Assembly (NCBI GenBank): GCA_017311185.1
Contig: JAESUZ010002593.1
Span: forward strand, 310,001 to 374,000
Direction: 5' to 3'
DNA: 64,000 nt
Source of the DNA: Proteles cristata cristata
Taxonomy: Eukaryota > Chordata > Mammalia > Carnivora > Hyaenidae
In this document: in pieces, positions 46,630 to 58,610 of the stretch
Layout of the letters: each line of letters opens with the position of its first letter
How positions within the stretch are numbered: the first letter of the stretch is position 1
Position numbers and translations under genes: made by a program
The notes under the pieces: generated by a model
What the model was told of the DNA's origin: nothing
The model's input: only the letters and a program-made list of their open reading frames with translations
The model's database searches: none

Positions 46630-46814
46630 AATGGCACCTCGGTGGCTCAGTCAGTTAAGCATCTGACTTTAGATAGGGTCATGATCTCACAGTTCATGAG
46701 TTCGAGCCCCAAGTTGGGCTCTGTGCTGACAGTGCAGAGCCTGCTTGGCATTCTCTCTCCCTCTGTCTGTCCCTTCCCCACTTGCTCTTTCCCTCAAAAT
46801 GAATAAATTAATTT
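46630..46814 (+). mobile_element. Carnivore tRNA-Lys SINE
   Basis: Target-site duplication 'aaaaaaatagatatggttg' (46611-46629) against 'aaaaaaatagaaatggttg' (46815-46833). Confidence 0.92.
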
Positions 46815-46833
46815 AAAAAAATAGAAATGGTTG

Positions 46834-49132
46834 CAAAAAAGTCCAACAATAGCTAAAAGTAAACGAGAGATCTGCAGAAATCAGTTATTTCAATCAGCAA
46901 CTACTTCTTTTAAATATAAAACTCTGTGTGCTTCTGGGAGAATGGTCTGTCTGTGTTTTTGTGGTAAATGGGATAAATATGTCAAGGGAATTTGCACATC
47001 CATTTTGTAGGGTTGGTCTGAGCCTTTCAAAAGTGAGGCTGGAGAAAAATAGTTCCCTAGAAACTAGCAAATCTGACCGTTGATAGCTGAGAGTTCACTG
47101 TCCTCTTTGATTTTCATCACCCTTATTCATTAGCAGTATACAGAGCTGTGGATTAGAGGCCAGATGATTTGCCTGGATCATTCCCAGCGCTTGTCATAAG
47201 GTTGTAATACGCTAAGGCATGGCAAAGCGCTGTATTGATCTGAAACGCTGTTCAGCAGTTTCAGATGGTATGAATGACAGCAGTATGCAGCAACTAACGG
47301 TGAGAAATTCCCAAATGCTGGATGGCTAGACGTGATTACAAACTCGCGCAATAAATATGTCACCGTAAAGTTCTCTACAACTGTAATTAACACATCACTG
47401 ACCGTTTTATGATTTTTAAAGCTACTTAGTGGTTGGAACCTCTTCGGTCCCTGGAGGGACGACTTGCTTGGTGTATGTGGGGAAACCGAGGTTCTCGGAA
47501 GGCGTGCTTAGTGTCAGAGGGAAACTGGCAATTACTAAGCAAGGTGGAATCTGCACTGAAGTCATTAATTTTTGCTCAGTGAATTTGGGAGTAGATCAGA
47601 AGACGTGTTTGGAATTGTGAATATCATCTAGAAGAGTCACCCCTAAAACCCAACTGCAGAAAAAAAAAAAAAGTTGATTTTTTTCTGAAGTGCTGGCAAG
47701 TTTAAGTAGAAGGAGCTGTAATTCTTAAACCCGCTTGCCTTGTTACTGACAGGACTGGTCTGTTCCCATAAACGCAGCGCTACAGCAGTTACCCCCCACC
47801 CCTGCCGTGAGGTCAGGGCTGTGCTCTGTCTGGCTTGCCTGCCTGTTTCTGATGCTGCCCTCTGCATTTCCTCTGTTCCACTGACTGCCCTTCTCTTAGA
47901 CAGAGACACCAGTGTGTATAGTTTGTTTCTCATAAATACAAAATATTTTTAAAATCTATTCATCAGGCAAATAGAGGTGAAGTTTGTGTTAAACATTCAA
48001 TAGGAATTTCCTGATTGTAACTTGTGAAACTCATGTTTCAACTGCTTGAAGGCACTGTTCATGGAAGATAAAGGGTATTTTCCTAACAAACTTCTCTGAT
48101 GCGTAAAAACAGGGAGTATTGAAAATGACCAAACGGAATTAATCTTTGCTTGAGAGCTCCTTGTTTTAGAGGGTCCTGGGCTGTTAGGAACCCCGATGAT
48201 ACTGTGGGAAGAGTTCCCATCTGACAGCGTTCATCAGAGGATTAAAGGAATTAATAATGTAAGTGCTTGGAACGGTGTCTGATGTAGAATCAGTGTTCAG
48301 GAAACGTTGGCCGTTTTCTTCCCATTATTCCTTTAAATCAACCCAGGAGTATTTGGTGAGGAAACGTGTTGTCCGCCTAGCTGCAGAAATAATTCTGTGT
48401 TGGAATTTATTTTCCCCGTTATTTGTGTCTGCCTCATCTCCTTGTTATCGCCACCTCGTGTTACTGGTTTCTATCGTTGCAAAACCGAAGGTGTGGCTTG
48501 GCGAGCTCAAAATGACTGCACTATGTGACCTTGGCACGGGTTTTGCAACCTGGCAGATGAAGTATGGTGCTGGGTGTTGGCCATCCTTCTGCCTGGCACA
48601 GCCTGGACTCCATCTCTGGGTCAGCCTCCAGGGCAGGCTCCATCCCTCCCTTTCTTCCCAGATCCGCGCAGAGCACACGAGCACTCGCGGAGCCGGTCCG
48701 GGGCTTACTGTCCACACCATACATTTATTGTACTGTATGCGTGTGTTTCACGTGCTTTTGTAGTTTCTGTTAAGCAATATTTTAGGTTCCTCAGTGGCTT
48801 GATGTCACATAGTCATAACCAAATTATACCAGGGAAAAAAGGGTCTCTCCTCTTCATTCCATCATCCAAGTTCTAGTCTCTTAGATTTCTTCTTAGAGAT
48901 GATCCTACTTCACAGCCTTCCCAGTGGATATTAGCATCTGGAAATGAAGAGAGAAATGTGGCAATGATCAAAGTTAATTATTTTGGGTTCTTTCTTTTCT
49001 AGAGTTCTTTTTTTTAAAGGAATTGTTTTTGTTTTGTTTCTTGTTTGTTTGTTCAGGTCATTTTAAGTCTTTGGAATCTGTGATTTGAAAAGGCTATATC
49101 CCATTTTTCCTTATTTCCCCCTCTTGGTAGAA
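46834..49132. other. Intergenic stretch, mostly unique
   Basis: No gene was recognised. A MIR tail lies at 48,215-48,315. Overlapping open frames at 48.26-48.88 kb on both strands have no conserved motif. Confidence 0.4.
48215..48315 (+). repeat. MIR remnant
   Basis: 'ggattaaaggaattaataat', 'taagtgcttggaacggtgtc' and 'tcaggaaacgttgg' follow the MIR 3' half. Confidence 0.6.
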
Positions 49133-49134
49133 TA

Positions 49135-49290
49135 ACTCACAGTGAGATCTGTACAGCATGTACATCAGAGTCACATGGGGCTTTTAAGCCAAAGAGCCCA
49201 GGGCCCCATTGCAGCTCTACTGACGCCCAGGTCTTGGTGTGAATCTCAGTCTGCATTTCGCGCCCTCCCAGGTGATCCTTACATTCTTAG
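49135..49290 (+). mobile_element. MER5A-like hAT-Charlie remnant
   Basis: 'catgtacatcagagtcacat', then 'ggggcttttaagccaaagag', 'agggccccattgcag', 'ctgcatttcgcgccctccca' and 'ggtgatcctta', the MER5A order. Confidence 0.7.
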
Positions 49291-52200
49291 AGGAGTTGAG
49301 AGTTCTTGTTTAGACTGAATTCCTGTTTGGTGTCTTTGTTAAACTTTGTGTTATGTAATTTTCAAGCTGTTTAGCTAGGACAGCGCTTGGCTGGAACATT
49401 CCCTCTCTCAGTGTGTGTGTGTGCACCTGTGCACGTGTGTGTGTACAGAGACACACGATCTTATCTTGTCATAGCCTCCTGATAGTGCCCTAGTCCTAAA
49501 CGCTAATGAAACCCACCTCACCCTGTCCTGAGACGACAAGGTTGTCTGTATCTCACACCCTCCACCTTCACCAGACTGCAGGTTTCTCCAGGATCCACGT
49601 GCATGGCAGTAAATAGGTTAGGTACAATGTACATACTTGTTCTAAACGTCAATACCTGTTGTATTGTGGTCCATTCACTTCATGTGTGTTAGGTATGTAT
49701 TCTCAACGTGGGAAAACACCCAGACATGGATTCACTCACGTGTCTTCGGGATCTTTTACCCATCTGTGTACATGGTGGAGATGAATGTGGGCAAACCACT
49801 TCTGTCTTCAGTAAGAATGCATAGTTTTTGTTAACAATTTGAAGTGAGAACTGAGCAAATAGTTAGCTTCTGTGTTAAAAACAGGAAAAAATAAATACAT
49901 GGAGTCTCTGCCCAGATTTATTTCTGGAAGAATAGCTCAGCAGGGCTGAACGAGCTGGGTTTTGTTTACAAGCATGGTTTCCTTAGCTGGGTGAGAGCTG
50001 AGGCTCCAACTAACAGTCTTCATAGCCAGCTGAGCCATTGTCCCTGAGGTTTTCTTATCTCTAGCCAGAACACAAAATTCGCAAAACTGTCTCAAACATG
50101 GCCTGCGAAGCAAGCTACTCAGATACAGCTAAGAGGGTCGACTGTCACAATAGAGAGGTGTGACTGCTGCACCTGCTGAGTGGAACTTTCCTTGTGTTTA
50201 GACAGATGGTTTCTTTTTTTTTCTGATTGAACGGTAAAAGTGCCTTTGGATGAATCAGTGAAATCTCAGATTGAGAATTCAGTCGAACCAAGTTTTAGAG
50301 CATGGTGGACGCTAGGCTGGTGAACTAACGTACAAAGTTAAGCCTGATACCAGCCCCTCTTCCCGGACAGGTGGCCAGACCCCTTCTTACTGTCATATTC
50401 GATTCATGCAAACTGCCTCCCAGGAACTGCCTGGCACCCTCATAACTAAAGAGGAGGAGTGAATGAGTACTTGCTGAGCTCCTACTTTGTACTTAGTCCT
50501 TTGGAAATGGTGTCTCATCCAATCTTGTCCTTCTCAAGATGGATTTTATAATTCACAGTGAACATATGGAAAATTTTATCCTCAAAGAGTCATATACTTG
50601 GTAACTGAGTCAGTGAGTACTTAATGCTAAGCTTTCTATCTGCGAGTCTCATCACTGTTCAGGACTGAGTATCACATAGTGAGTGGTCAGTTGGCTTTGC
50701 CGAATGAACACATAAATCCCATGGGTGACTCAGGTATATCACCTTGAATCTCTCAAAATTCTCACTCGCTTCCTTTCCTCCTTTCCCCCGTGGTGAACAC
50801 TACTTCAAGTGGATTTGGGGATCACCTGACCCAGCTTTCTCTAGGAGTAGAAGGCACCTCCGACGTGTCCTTGACACAAAGTCTGCCAGCCCCCGTTTGC
50901 CTTTTTCATGGAAAGGCAGGTCATTAATTTTTGAGACTGCCTGTGTCATTCTCGCGTGGTTCTTATGATTAGAAAGGCTTTCCTTACACCGACATAAAGT
51001 CTGCCCCTCTGTGAAAGGATGGCCTGGGATTGTGCACCCCGCTGTTTCCACGTGAGGCAGGCCCCAGCTTTCGCAGCCTGTTTCCTGACCATAGAGTTTC
51101 CGTATGAAAGGCCTGCGTTGCCTGCTGCACAGGGTCCTTATGAGAAGCTGTCCTGTGACGCACAGGACCGTCCTCCGCAAAGAGCAGATCCCAACAGGAA
51201 AGTTAGCTCCTATATCAGCCTCTGGGACTTCATAGAAAAGTTCTACTCGTGAAAGGAAACAGTGACATACCTCATTACATCTTCTTGCCTTTAGACTGAA
51301 GAGCCCTGTTTCCTCGCATATTTTTAAAAATATAAAAGGGTTGGGTTTCACGTAAACACTCGTTCTGGCTGCCTCCTGCTGGATCCTGTCTGAAATGTCA
51401 CATGTTTCGGGGAAGTGTGCCCCAGCCCCAGCTGCAGAGCCCCCTGTCCCCCTCCACCCCTCCGGCAAGGCTCGGACACACCACCGCTCAGGGACGCGCC
51501 AGCGTTTCCGTCCGTGACGCCCACGGCCGAGCCGTGTCCAGATTGTGTGCTGTGAAGAGTCGGGGCCACACCGCTGCCCGGCTAGGTCTTCGGGCCCGTG
51601 TGCGCACGGTTGTGGTTTTTCACCTAAATGTAGATCTCTGCACCTACTTCTATCTCATCCACTGTGGGTTTAGCCCGACATTCCAAGTCGTTGCACTTGT
51701 CGCCTTCTGGGTCTCACCTGACGGGGGAGCCCGTTCAGGTTTTTGGCCTGTGCCAGAATGAGAAGTCCTTTCCGTCACCAGCTACGTTCCGGTAAGAATG
51801 CAGAATAAGAGAGGGCCCGGGGGGGGTGGGGGTGCTGTGACTGTCTCCTCTTCTCATTACAGGTCCCCCTCTAATCCCGATTACTCTCGTAGTTAACCGC
51901 TTGCCACAGCCATCGGTGGAGGAACGGCGCGCCCCCCACGCACAGTGAGGGCACAGGTTGTGAGCTTGGGCTCCTCAGTGTCCCCGAGGCTTGACGTGCT
52001 GGCTGGCAGCTCGGGGCCGCCTCACGGAAGCGCAGCCCGGGAGAGCGAGCGGAGGGCGAGCGGTGAGACGCTAGCGACACGCTGTGTGGACGCTTAGCCT
52101 GCTTGGCATCCGCCCGTCCACCTGGGCCAACACCCCCTTGCGTGTCCCCCTATTTATGGGTGACAGCACTGAGACAGAGTTTGTCAGGCGTACCCCAAGT

Positions 52201-52307
52201 CGATGGAAGTGTCCCCTTTATCTGAAGACGGCACAGCCCTGCTACTGACGGAAAGTCGATCTGCTGGTATGATTTGATTTCAGCGAGCGCATCCGTGCTT
52301 GTTCGTA
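49291..52307. other. Intergenic stretch without a recognised gene
   Basis: It contains a short GTGT/CGTGTG-rich patch at about 49,411-49,445. A 222-codon minus-strand open frame (50,800-51,468) shows no family motif. A GC-rich patch lies at 51,400-52,080. No repeat family was identified with confidence. Confidence 0.35.
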
Positions 52308-52324
52308 GGGAACACCTATTTCTT

Positions 52325-52544
52325 TTCTTTTTTTTTTTTTTTTATTTTTATTTATTTCTAGGAGAGAGAGAGACAGCGTGAGCAGGAGGGTCAGAGAGAG
52401 AGGGAGTCACAGACTGAAACAGGCTCCAGGCTCCGAGCTGGCAGTCAGCACAGAGCCCGACGCGGGGCTCCGAACCCACCAACCGCGAGATCATGACCCA
52501 AGCGAAAGTCGGACGCTTAACCGACTAAGCCACCCAGGCGCCCC
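52325..52544 (-). mobile_element. Carnivore tRNA-Lys SINE, young 'ctaag' subfamily
   Basis: Target-site duplication 'gggaacacctatttctt' at 52308-52324 and 52545-52561 (17/17). Young diagnostics present, with a small deletion in 'gagcaggagggtcag'. Confidence 0.95.
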
Positions 52545-52561
52545 GGGAACACCTATTTCTT

Positions 52562-53893
52562 CTCTAAGCCTCACACACCTGCGGTCCCGTCCGGTCTCCT
52601 GGCTCTGCGTCATCGTGTCCTCCCCGAGCCTCCCTGCGGGATGTACACCTGTTCTCACTGCACCGTCACCCCCTCTCCCTCCCGCGCCCTCATTTCTGCT
52701 TCGCGCTGGTTCAGTCTCCCCACAGTGAACAGCTGTCCTGAAAGGCGCTCTCAGAAACAGGCTTCTCTGTACCCCCAGTTCCCCCGCTCTGTCCCTTCTC
52801 TTTCCTACCTGGATTCTTCCCTTCTTTGGACCAAAGTTGACCAAAAGTAAATTCATAAGTGTGTTGAATAAACTGTTTTGTGTCCCAACATCTCATTTAA
52901 AAAAAGCTGATTCTTTCCACCTAAGCAAACTAAGGTCTCTGCAACCAGCACAATCACCTTTTGTTTGAATACGTTGGCAGGTGAGTGGGTCGGTCGTCCT
53001 CTAATGGAAAGCGCTCTTCTTCTGGAGGATTTATTGCAACTTAATCAGCAAAGACCCAAACAGGAATTTCCTGAATAATTCTGATTTCTGGTCTTTTATA
53101 AGGCTAGATCTCTTTCCCTCAGAAGACTAAGAATATTCTATTAAATCATCTGTCTTATTTACCACCAGCTTTAGCTCTTGAGTCACGCTGGCGGCTTTCT
53201 CGTATGTGAAGGCAATTTGGGTTTGGACAGGCTTTCTGGGAATGGACTGAACGGGGGCCGCTGATCAGCGTTTATGTTTCACTCAAGGAAATATCCTCTT
53301 GTTTGCTGAAATCCTGTACACAATCCCCTGCTATTTCCTGTATTTTGAGAATTAGTAATATTTTCCAGGGTGGAAAATGTGTGTCATTCGCTTAAAGGCT
53401 TAATGTGATTGTAATCTGAGAGTAATTAGTATAGTTTATTTTTTATATATCTTTGTACATTTTACCAATAGGCAGGCAACTCCATGGTGTCATTAATATT
53501 GTGCCACATTTTGACCCACATGCAAGCTTTTCCAAAGGTTTATCCATGACGGTAGTATGTTCTATATTTGGGTGACTTTGAGTGCTGCCTTTTATTTTTC
53601 ACTTAAGTAATAAGTGAATTTACGTGTAGAATATTGGTTTTCCCCATCTGGGAGCTGTCAGAGGACAGGATGTAGAAATTAGTAGAAAACATACACAAGT
53701 CAAAAGTCCAAAAAGTGATGTAAAGCAAGTTTAAAAATTCAGCCCCATAAGTTCTGCCTCAGCCAGGAACTGAATTATCATGTGATACAGGCACTGCGTC
53801 CACTACTGGGCGGGCTGGGGTCTCAACCAATACCGGCCTGAGGAACCTCAGACGCTAGGTAACGGTACCTCCTGTCGCCACCGCCGAAGGTTG
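52562..53893. other. Intergenic stretch; candidate conserved segment near 53.33-53.64 kb
   Basis: No SINE or gene. The AT-rich 53,330-53,640 interval is repeat-free and rich in TAAT/ATTA homeobox-like cores. Conservation cannot be judged without other genomes. Confidence 0.35.
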
Positions 53894-53905
53894 ATTAGTT
53901 TCACT
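53894..53905. repeat. Left target-site duplication of the full-length L1
   Basis: 'attagtttcact' here matches 'attaatttcact' at 63421-63432 (11/12), immediately outside the L1 3' and 5' ends. Confidence 0.55.
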
Positions 53906-54575
53906 CTTGTTCTCTCTCTTTTTCTTAATCATGATAAGTGAACTCTTTAATTCCAATCTCCTATTTCTCTCATGCCCTCACCCACTCCCTTGTGCTAACC
54001 ATCAGTTTGTTCTCTGTAGTTAAAAGTCTGTTTCTTATTTTCTTTTTCACTCTCTTTTCCTTTGTTCTTTTGCTTTGTTTCTTAAATTCCGCATATGAGT
54101 GAAATCATATGGTGTTTGTCGTTCTCTGACTTATTTTCTTAGCATTATACTGTCTAGCTCCATCCATGTCCTTGCAAATAGCAAGATCCCATTCTTTTTA
54201 TGCCTGAGTAATATCTGACCCTATACAGACACATCTTCTTTATCCATTCATTATTCAGCGGACATGTGGGCTGTTTCCATAATTTGGCTGTTGCTCATAA
54301 TGCTGCTGTAAACATTGGGGTGGATGCATCCCTTTGAATTAGGGTTTTTTGTATTTTGTAGGTAAATACCCAATAGTGTGGTTCCTGTATTGTAGGGTAA
54401 TTCTATCTTTAATTTTTTGAAGAACCATACTGTTATCCACAGTGGCCTCACCTGTTTGCATTCCCACCAACAGTGCAAGAGGATTCCTTTTTCTTCACAA
54501 TCTTGCTGACACTTGTTTCTTGTGGGTTTTTGTTTTTGTTTTGTTTTGTTTTGTTTTTAGTGTTTAGTCATTTTT

Positions 54576-54784
54576 TTTTAATGTATTTATTTCTTAGGGG
54601 AGAGAGAGAGAGACAGCGTGAGCAGGGGAGGGTAAGAGAGAGAGGGAGTCACAGACTGAAACAGGCTCCAGGCTCTGAACTGGCAGTCAGCACAGAGCCC
54701 GACGCGGGGCTCGAACCCACGAACCGCGAGATCATGACCCAAGCGAAAGTCGGACGCTTAACCGACTAAGCCACCCAGGCACCC
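54576..54784 (-). mobile_element. Carnivore tRNA-Lys SINE, young 'ctaag' subfamily (nested)
   Basis: Target-site duplication 'ttagtgtttagtcattttt' at 54557-54575 and 54785-54803 (19/19). Inserted into the tail of the next SINE. Confidence 0.96.
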
Positions 54785-54981
54785 TTAGTGTTTAGTCATT
54801 TTTGAGAGACAGAGTGTGAGTTGGGGGAGGGGCAGAGAGAGAGGGAGACACAGAAACCGAAGCAGCTCCAGGCTCTGAGCTGTCAGCACAGAGCCCAACG
54901 TGGGGCTCAAACTCAGGAACCACAAGATCATGGCCCGAGACGAAGTCGGACGCTTGACCGGCTGAGCTACCCCAGTGCCCC
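54785..54981 (-). mobile_element. Older carnivore tRNA-Lys SINE, host of the nested one
   Basis: Body from 'gagagacagagtgtgag' to the head '...ctgagctaccccagtgcccc'. Its original T-rich (TTTTG)n tail lies left of the nested copy at about 54,525-54,556. Confidence 0.9.
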
Positions 54982-55302
54982 GTGTCTTTGATTTTAGCCA
55001 TCCTGACAGGTGTGAAGTGATATCTCAGAGTTTTGAGTCGTATTTCCCTGATGGTAAATGATGTCGGCCATCTTTTCATGTGTCTCTTGGCCATCTGGAT
55101 GTCTTCTTTGGAGAAATGTCTGTTTAAATCTTCTGCCCATTTTTAAATTGGATTATTTGTTTCTTAGATATTGAGTTGTATCAGTTCTTTAAATGTTTTG
55201 GATACTAACCCTTCATCAGAAATGTGATTTGCAAACATTTTCTTCAATTCAGTGAGTGTCTTTTAGTTTTGTTGATTGTTTCCTTTGCTGTGCAGAAGCT
55301 TC

Positions 55303-56300
55303 TTTTTTTTTTTTTTTTTACAAATAGTTTATTATCAAATTAGTTTCCACCTAACACCCAGTGCTCATCCCCACAAGTGCCCTCCTCCCCAGAAGTGCCC
55401 CCCCCACATCCATCAGTCCTCAGTTTTTGTCAGCATTCAAGAGTCTCTCATGGTTTGCCTCTCTCCCTTTCCCCCACCATTTCCCCCCTTCTTGTTCCTC
55501 AGTTAAGTTCCTCCTAATCCTCCTATACGTGCAAACATATGATATCTGTCCTTCTCTGCCTGACTTATTTCGCTCAGCATAACACCCTCAAGGTCCATCC
55601 ATGTTGCTACACATGGCCAGATTTCATTGTTTCTCATTGCCATGTAGTATTCCATGGTATAGATAAACCACATCTTCTTGATCCATTCGTCCGTGGATGG
55701 ACACTTAGGCTCTGTCCATGTTTTGGCTGTTGTGGAGAGTGCTGCTGTGAACATTGGGGTCCGTGTGCCCCTAGGCATCAGCACTCCTGTGTCCCTTGGG
55801 TAAAATCCTAGCAGTGCTATTGCTGGGTCATAGGGGAGCTCTATTGTTCATTTTTTGAAGAACCTCCACACTGTTTTCCAGAGGGGCTGCACCAGTTTAC
55901 ATTCCCACCAACAGTGGAGGAGGGTGCCCATGTCTCCACATCCTCACCAGCATCTAGAGTTCTCTGATTTGCTCATTTTAGCCACTCTGACTGGCGTGAG
56001 GTGGTATCTCAGTGTGGTTTTGATCTGTATTTCCCTGATGAGGAGGGATGCTGAGCATCGTTTCATGTGTCTGTTGGCCATCTGGATGTCCTCTTTGGAG
56101 AAGTGTCTGTTCATGTCTTCTGCCCATTTCTTCACCGGGTTGTTTGTTTTTCGGGTGTGTAGTTTGGTGAGTTCCTTATAGATTCTGGATATTAACCCTT
56201 TATCTGATATGTCATTTGCCACTATCTTTTCCCATTCCATCGGTTGCCTGTTAGTTTTGTGGGTTGTTTCCTTTGCTGTGCAGAAGCTTCTTATCTCGAT
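55303..56300 (-). mobile_element. Younger 5'-truncated L1 nested in the full-length L1 (first)
   Basis: A T run at 55,303-55,319 marks the poly(A) end. The 3' UTR is C-rich ('aacacccagtgctcatcccc'). Minus-strand frames at 55,503-55,784 and 55,944-56,318 encode ORF2 C-terminal blocks (YTMEYYMAMRNNEIWP, TTWMD-like; [19 protein letters not shown]). Both edges carry the same ORF2 word 'ctttgctgtgcagaagcttc', so the right boundary is ambiguous. Confidence 0.85.
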
Positions 56301-56318
56301 GAGGTCCCGATAGTTCAT
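55503..56318 (-). pseudogene. L1 ORF2 C-terminal remnant (younger copy)
   Basis: Two open segments in different frames cover the ORF2 C-terminal region: [20 protein letters not shown] and [20 protein letters not shown] upstream, then EPKCPSTDEWIKKMWFIYTM downstream. A frameshift or stops separate them. Retrotransposon relic, not a host gene. Confidence 0.8.
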
Positions 56319-56834
56319 TTTTGCTTTTGTTTCCCTTGCCTCAGGATACTTATTTAGAAAAAAATGTTGCTGGGGCCGTTGTCAGAGAAATTACTGCCTG
56401 TGCTCTTTCCGAGGATTTTTTTATGATTTTAGGTCTCACATTTAGGTCTTACATTTTGAGTTTATTTTTGTGTTTGGTGTAAGAAAGTGGTCCAGTTTCA
56501 TTCTTTTGCATGTTGCTGTCCACTTTTCCCTCACCGTTTGATGAAGAGATGGTCTTTTTCCCAGTGCATATTCTTGCCTCCGTTATCATAGATGAATTGA
56601 CCATATAATTGTGGGTTTATTTCAGGGTTTCTGTTTTATTCCATTGGTCTGTGTGTCTATTTTTACATCAGTACCATACTGGTTTAATTACTACCACTTT
56701 GTAATGTAACTTGAAATCTACAGTTGTGATACCTCCAGTTTTGTTTTTCTTTTCCAAGATTTCTTTGGCTATTTGGTGTCTTTGCTTCCATAAAATTTTA
56801 GGAATGTTCTAGCTCTGTGAAAAATGCTGTTGGT

Positions 56835-57017
56835 GGGGCGCCTGGTTGGCTCAGTTTGTTACGTGTCTGACTCTTGGTTTCCGTTCAGGTCATGATCTCA
56901 CAGTCTGTACTGGGAGTACAGAGCCTGCTTGGGATTCTCTCTACCTCTCTCTCTCTGCCCCTCCCCCACTCACACTATCTTGTCTCACAAGATAAATAAA
57001 TCACCTTAAATAAAAAG
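56835..57017 (+). mobile_element. Carnivore tRNA-Lys SINE
   Basis: Target-site duplication 'aaaaatgctgttggt' (56820-56834) against 'aaaaatactgttggt' (57018-57032). Head 'ggggcgcctggttggctcag'. It splits ORF2 of the full-length L1. Confidence 0.93.
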
Positions 57018-57254
57018 AAAAATACTGTTGGTATTTTGATAGGGATTGCATTGAATCTGTAAATTGCTTTCGGTAGTATGGACATTTTAACAGTGTTCTT
57101 CCAGCCCACGAGCATGAAATGTCTTTCCATTTCTTCTCATTGTCCTGAGTTTCCTTCACAGTGTTATATAGTTTTCAGAGTACTTTCACCTCTTTGGTTA
57201 AGTTTATTCCTAGATATTTTATAGTTTTTGATGCAATTGTTAACGGATTGTTTT

Positions 57255-57551
57255 CTAAATTTCACTTTCTGCTGTTTCATTAGTGGTATATAGAAACGTA
57301 ACAGATTTCTGTACATTGATTTTGTATCCTGTGACCTTACTAAATTTGTTTATCACTTCTAGCAGTTTTTTGGTGGAGCCTGTAGTGTTTTCTATACGTA
57401 GTATCATGTCATCTACAAATAGTGAAAGTTTTACTTCTTCCTTACCAATTTTGATGCCTTCTATTTCTTTATGTTGTCTGATTGCTGTGGCCAGGACTTC
57501 CAGTACTAGTTGAATAAAGGAGGTGAAAGTGGACATCTTTGTCTTGTTCAT
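57255..57551 (-). pseudogene. L1 ORF2 reverse-transcriptase remnant
   Basis: A 98-codon open stretch contains the RT active-site region [20 protein letters not shown] and [14 protein letters not shown]. The usual FADD motif reads FVDD (residues 45-48 of this frame, about 57,408-57,419). Both aspartates are kept, but the frame is closed on both sides, so the enzyme is not encoded. Confidence 0.9.
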
Positions 57552-58610
57552 GACCTTAGGGAGAAAGCTCTCAGCTTTTCACCATTGAGTATGATGTTGG
57601 CTGTGAGTTTTTCATATGGCCTTTATAATATTGAAATGTGTTCTTCTGACCCTACTTTGTTGAAGATTTTTATCCGGAATGGATGTTGTACTTTGTCCAA
57701 TATCTCATTGCATCTGTTGAAATGATCATATGGTTTTTATCCTTTCTCTTATTGATGTGATGTATCATGCTGATGGATTTGTGAATTTTGAATCACTCTT
57801 GCATCCTGGGAATAAACCCCACCTGATTGTGCTTAAGGATTTTTTTTAATGTGTTGTTAGAGTCTGTTTGCTAATATTTTGTTGAGGATTTGTGCATCTA
57901 AGTTCATGAGAGATATTAACCTGTAGTTCCCTTTTTTTGTGGTTTCTTTATCTGGTTTTGTTATCAGGGTGATACTGATGTCATAGGATGAATTTGGAAG
58001 TTTTCCTTTCTCTTGTAGTTTTTGGAATAGTTGAAAAGAGTATTAGCTCTTTTTTAAATGATAGAATTGGCCTTTGAAGCTGCCTGGTTCTGGACTTTTG
58101 TTTCTGGGGGGGAGTTTTTCTGATTACTGGTTCAATTTCATTGCTAGTAATTGGTCTTTTCAAATTTCATATTTCTTTCTGTTTTAGTTTTGGTAGTTCA
58201 CATGTTCCTAGGAATTTATCCATTTCTTCTTGGCTTTTCAGTCTGTTGACATATAGGTTTTCATAATATTCTGTTTCAATTGTTTGTATTTCTGTGATGT
58301 TGGTTGTTCTTCTCTTTTATTATTTGGTCCTCTTTTTTTATTTTTTTTTTTTTAAGTCTTACTAGAGGCTTATCCATTTTGTTGATTTTTTCAAAGAACC
58401 AGCTCATGGTTTCATTGATCTGGTTTTTTAAAAAAATTTTAAGTTTCTGTATCATTTATTTCTGCTCTGATTTTATTATTTCCTTCTTTTTGCTGTTTTT
58501 GGCTTTTGTTTACTCTTCTCTTTGTAGCTCCTTTAGGTGTAAGGTTATGTTGTTTATTTGAGATTTGTCTTGCTTCTTGAGGTAGATTTGTATTGTTATA
58601 AATTTTCCTC

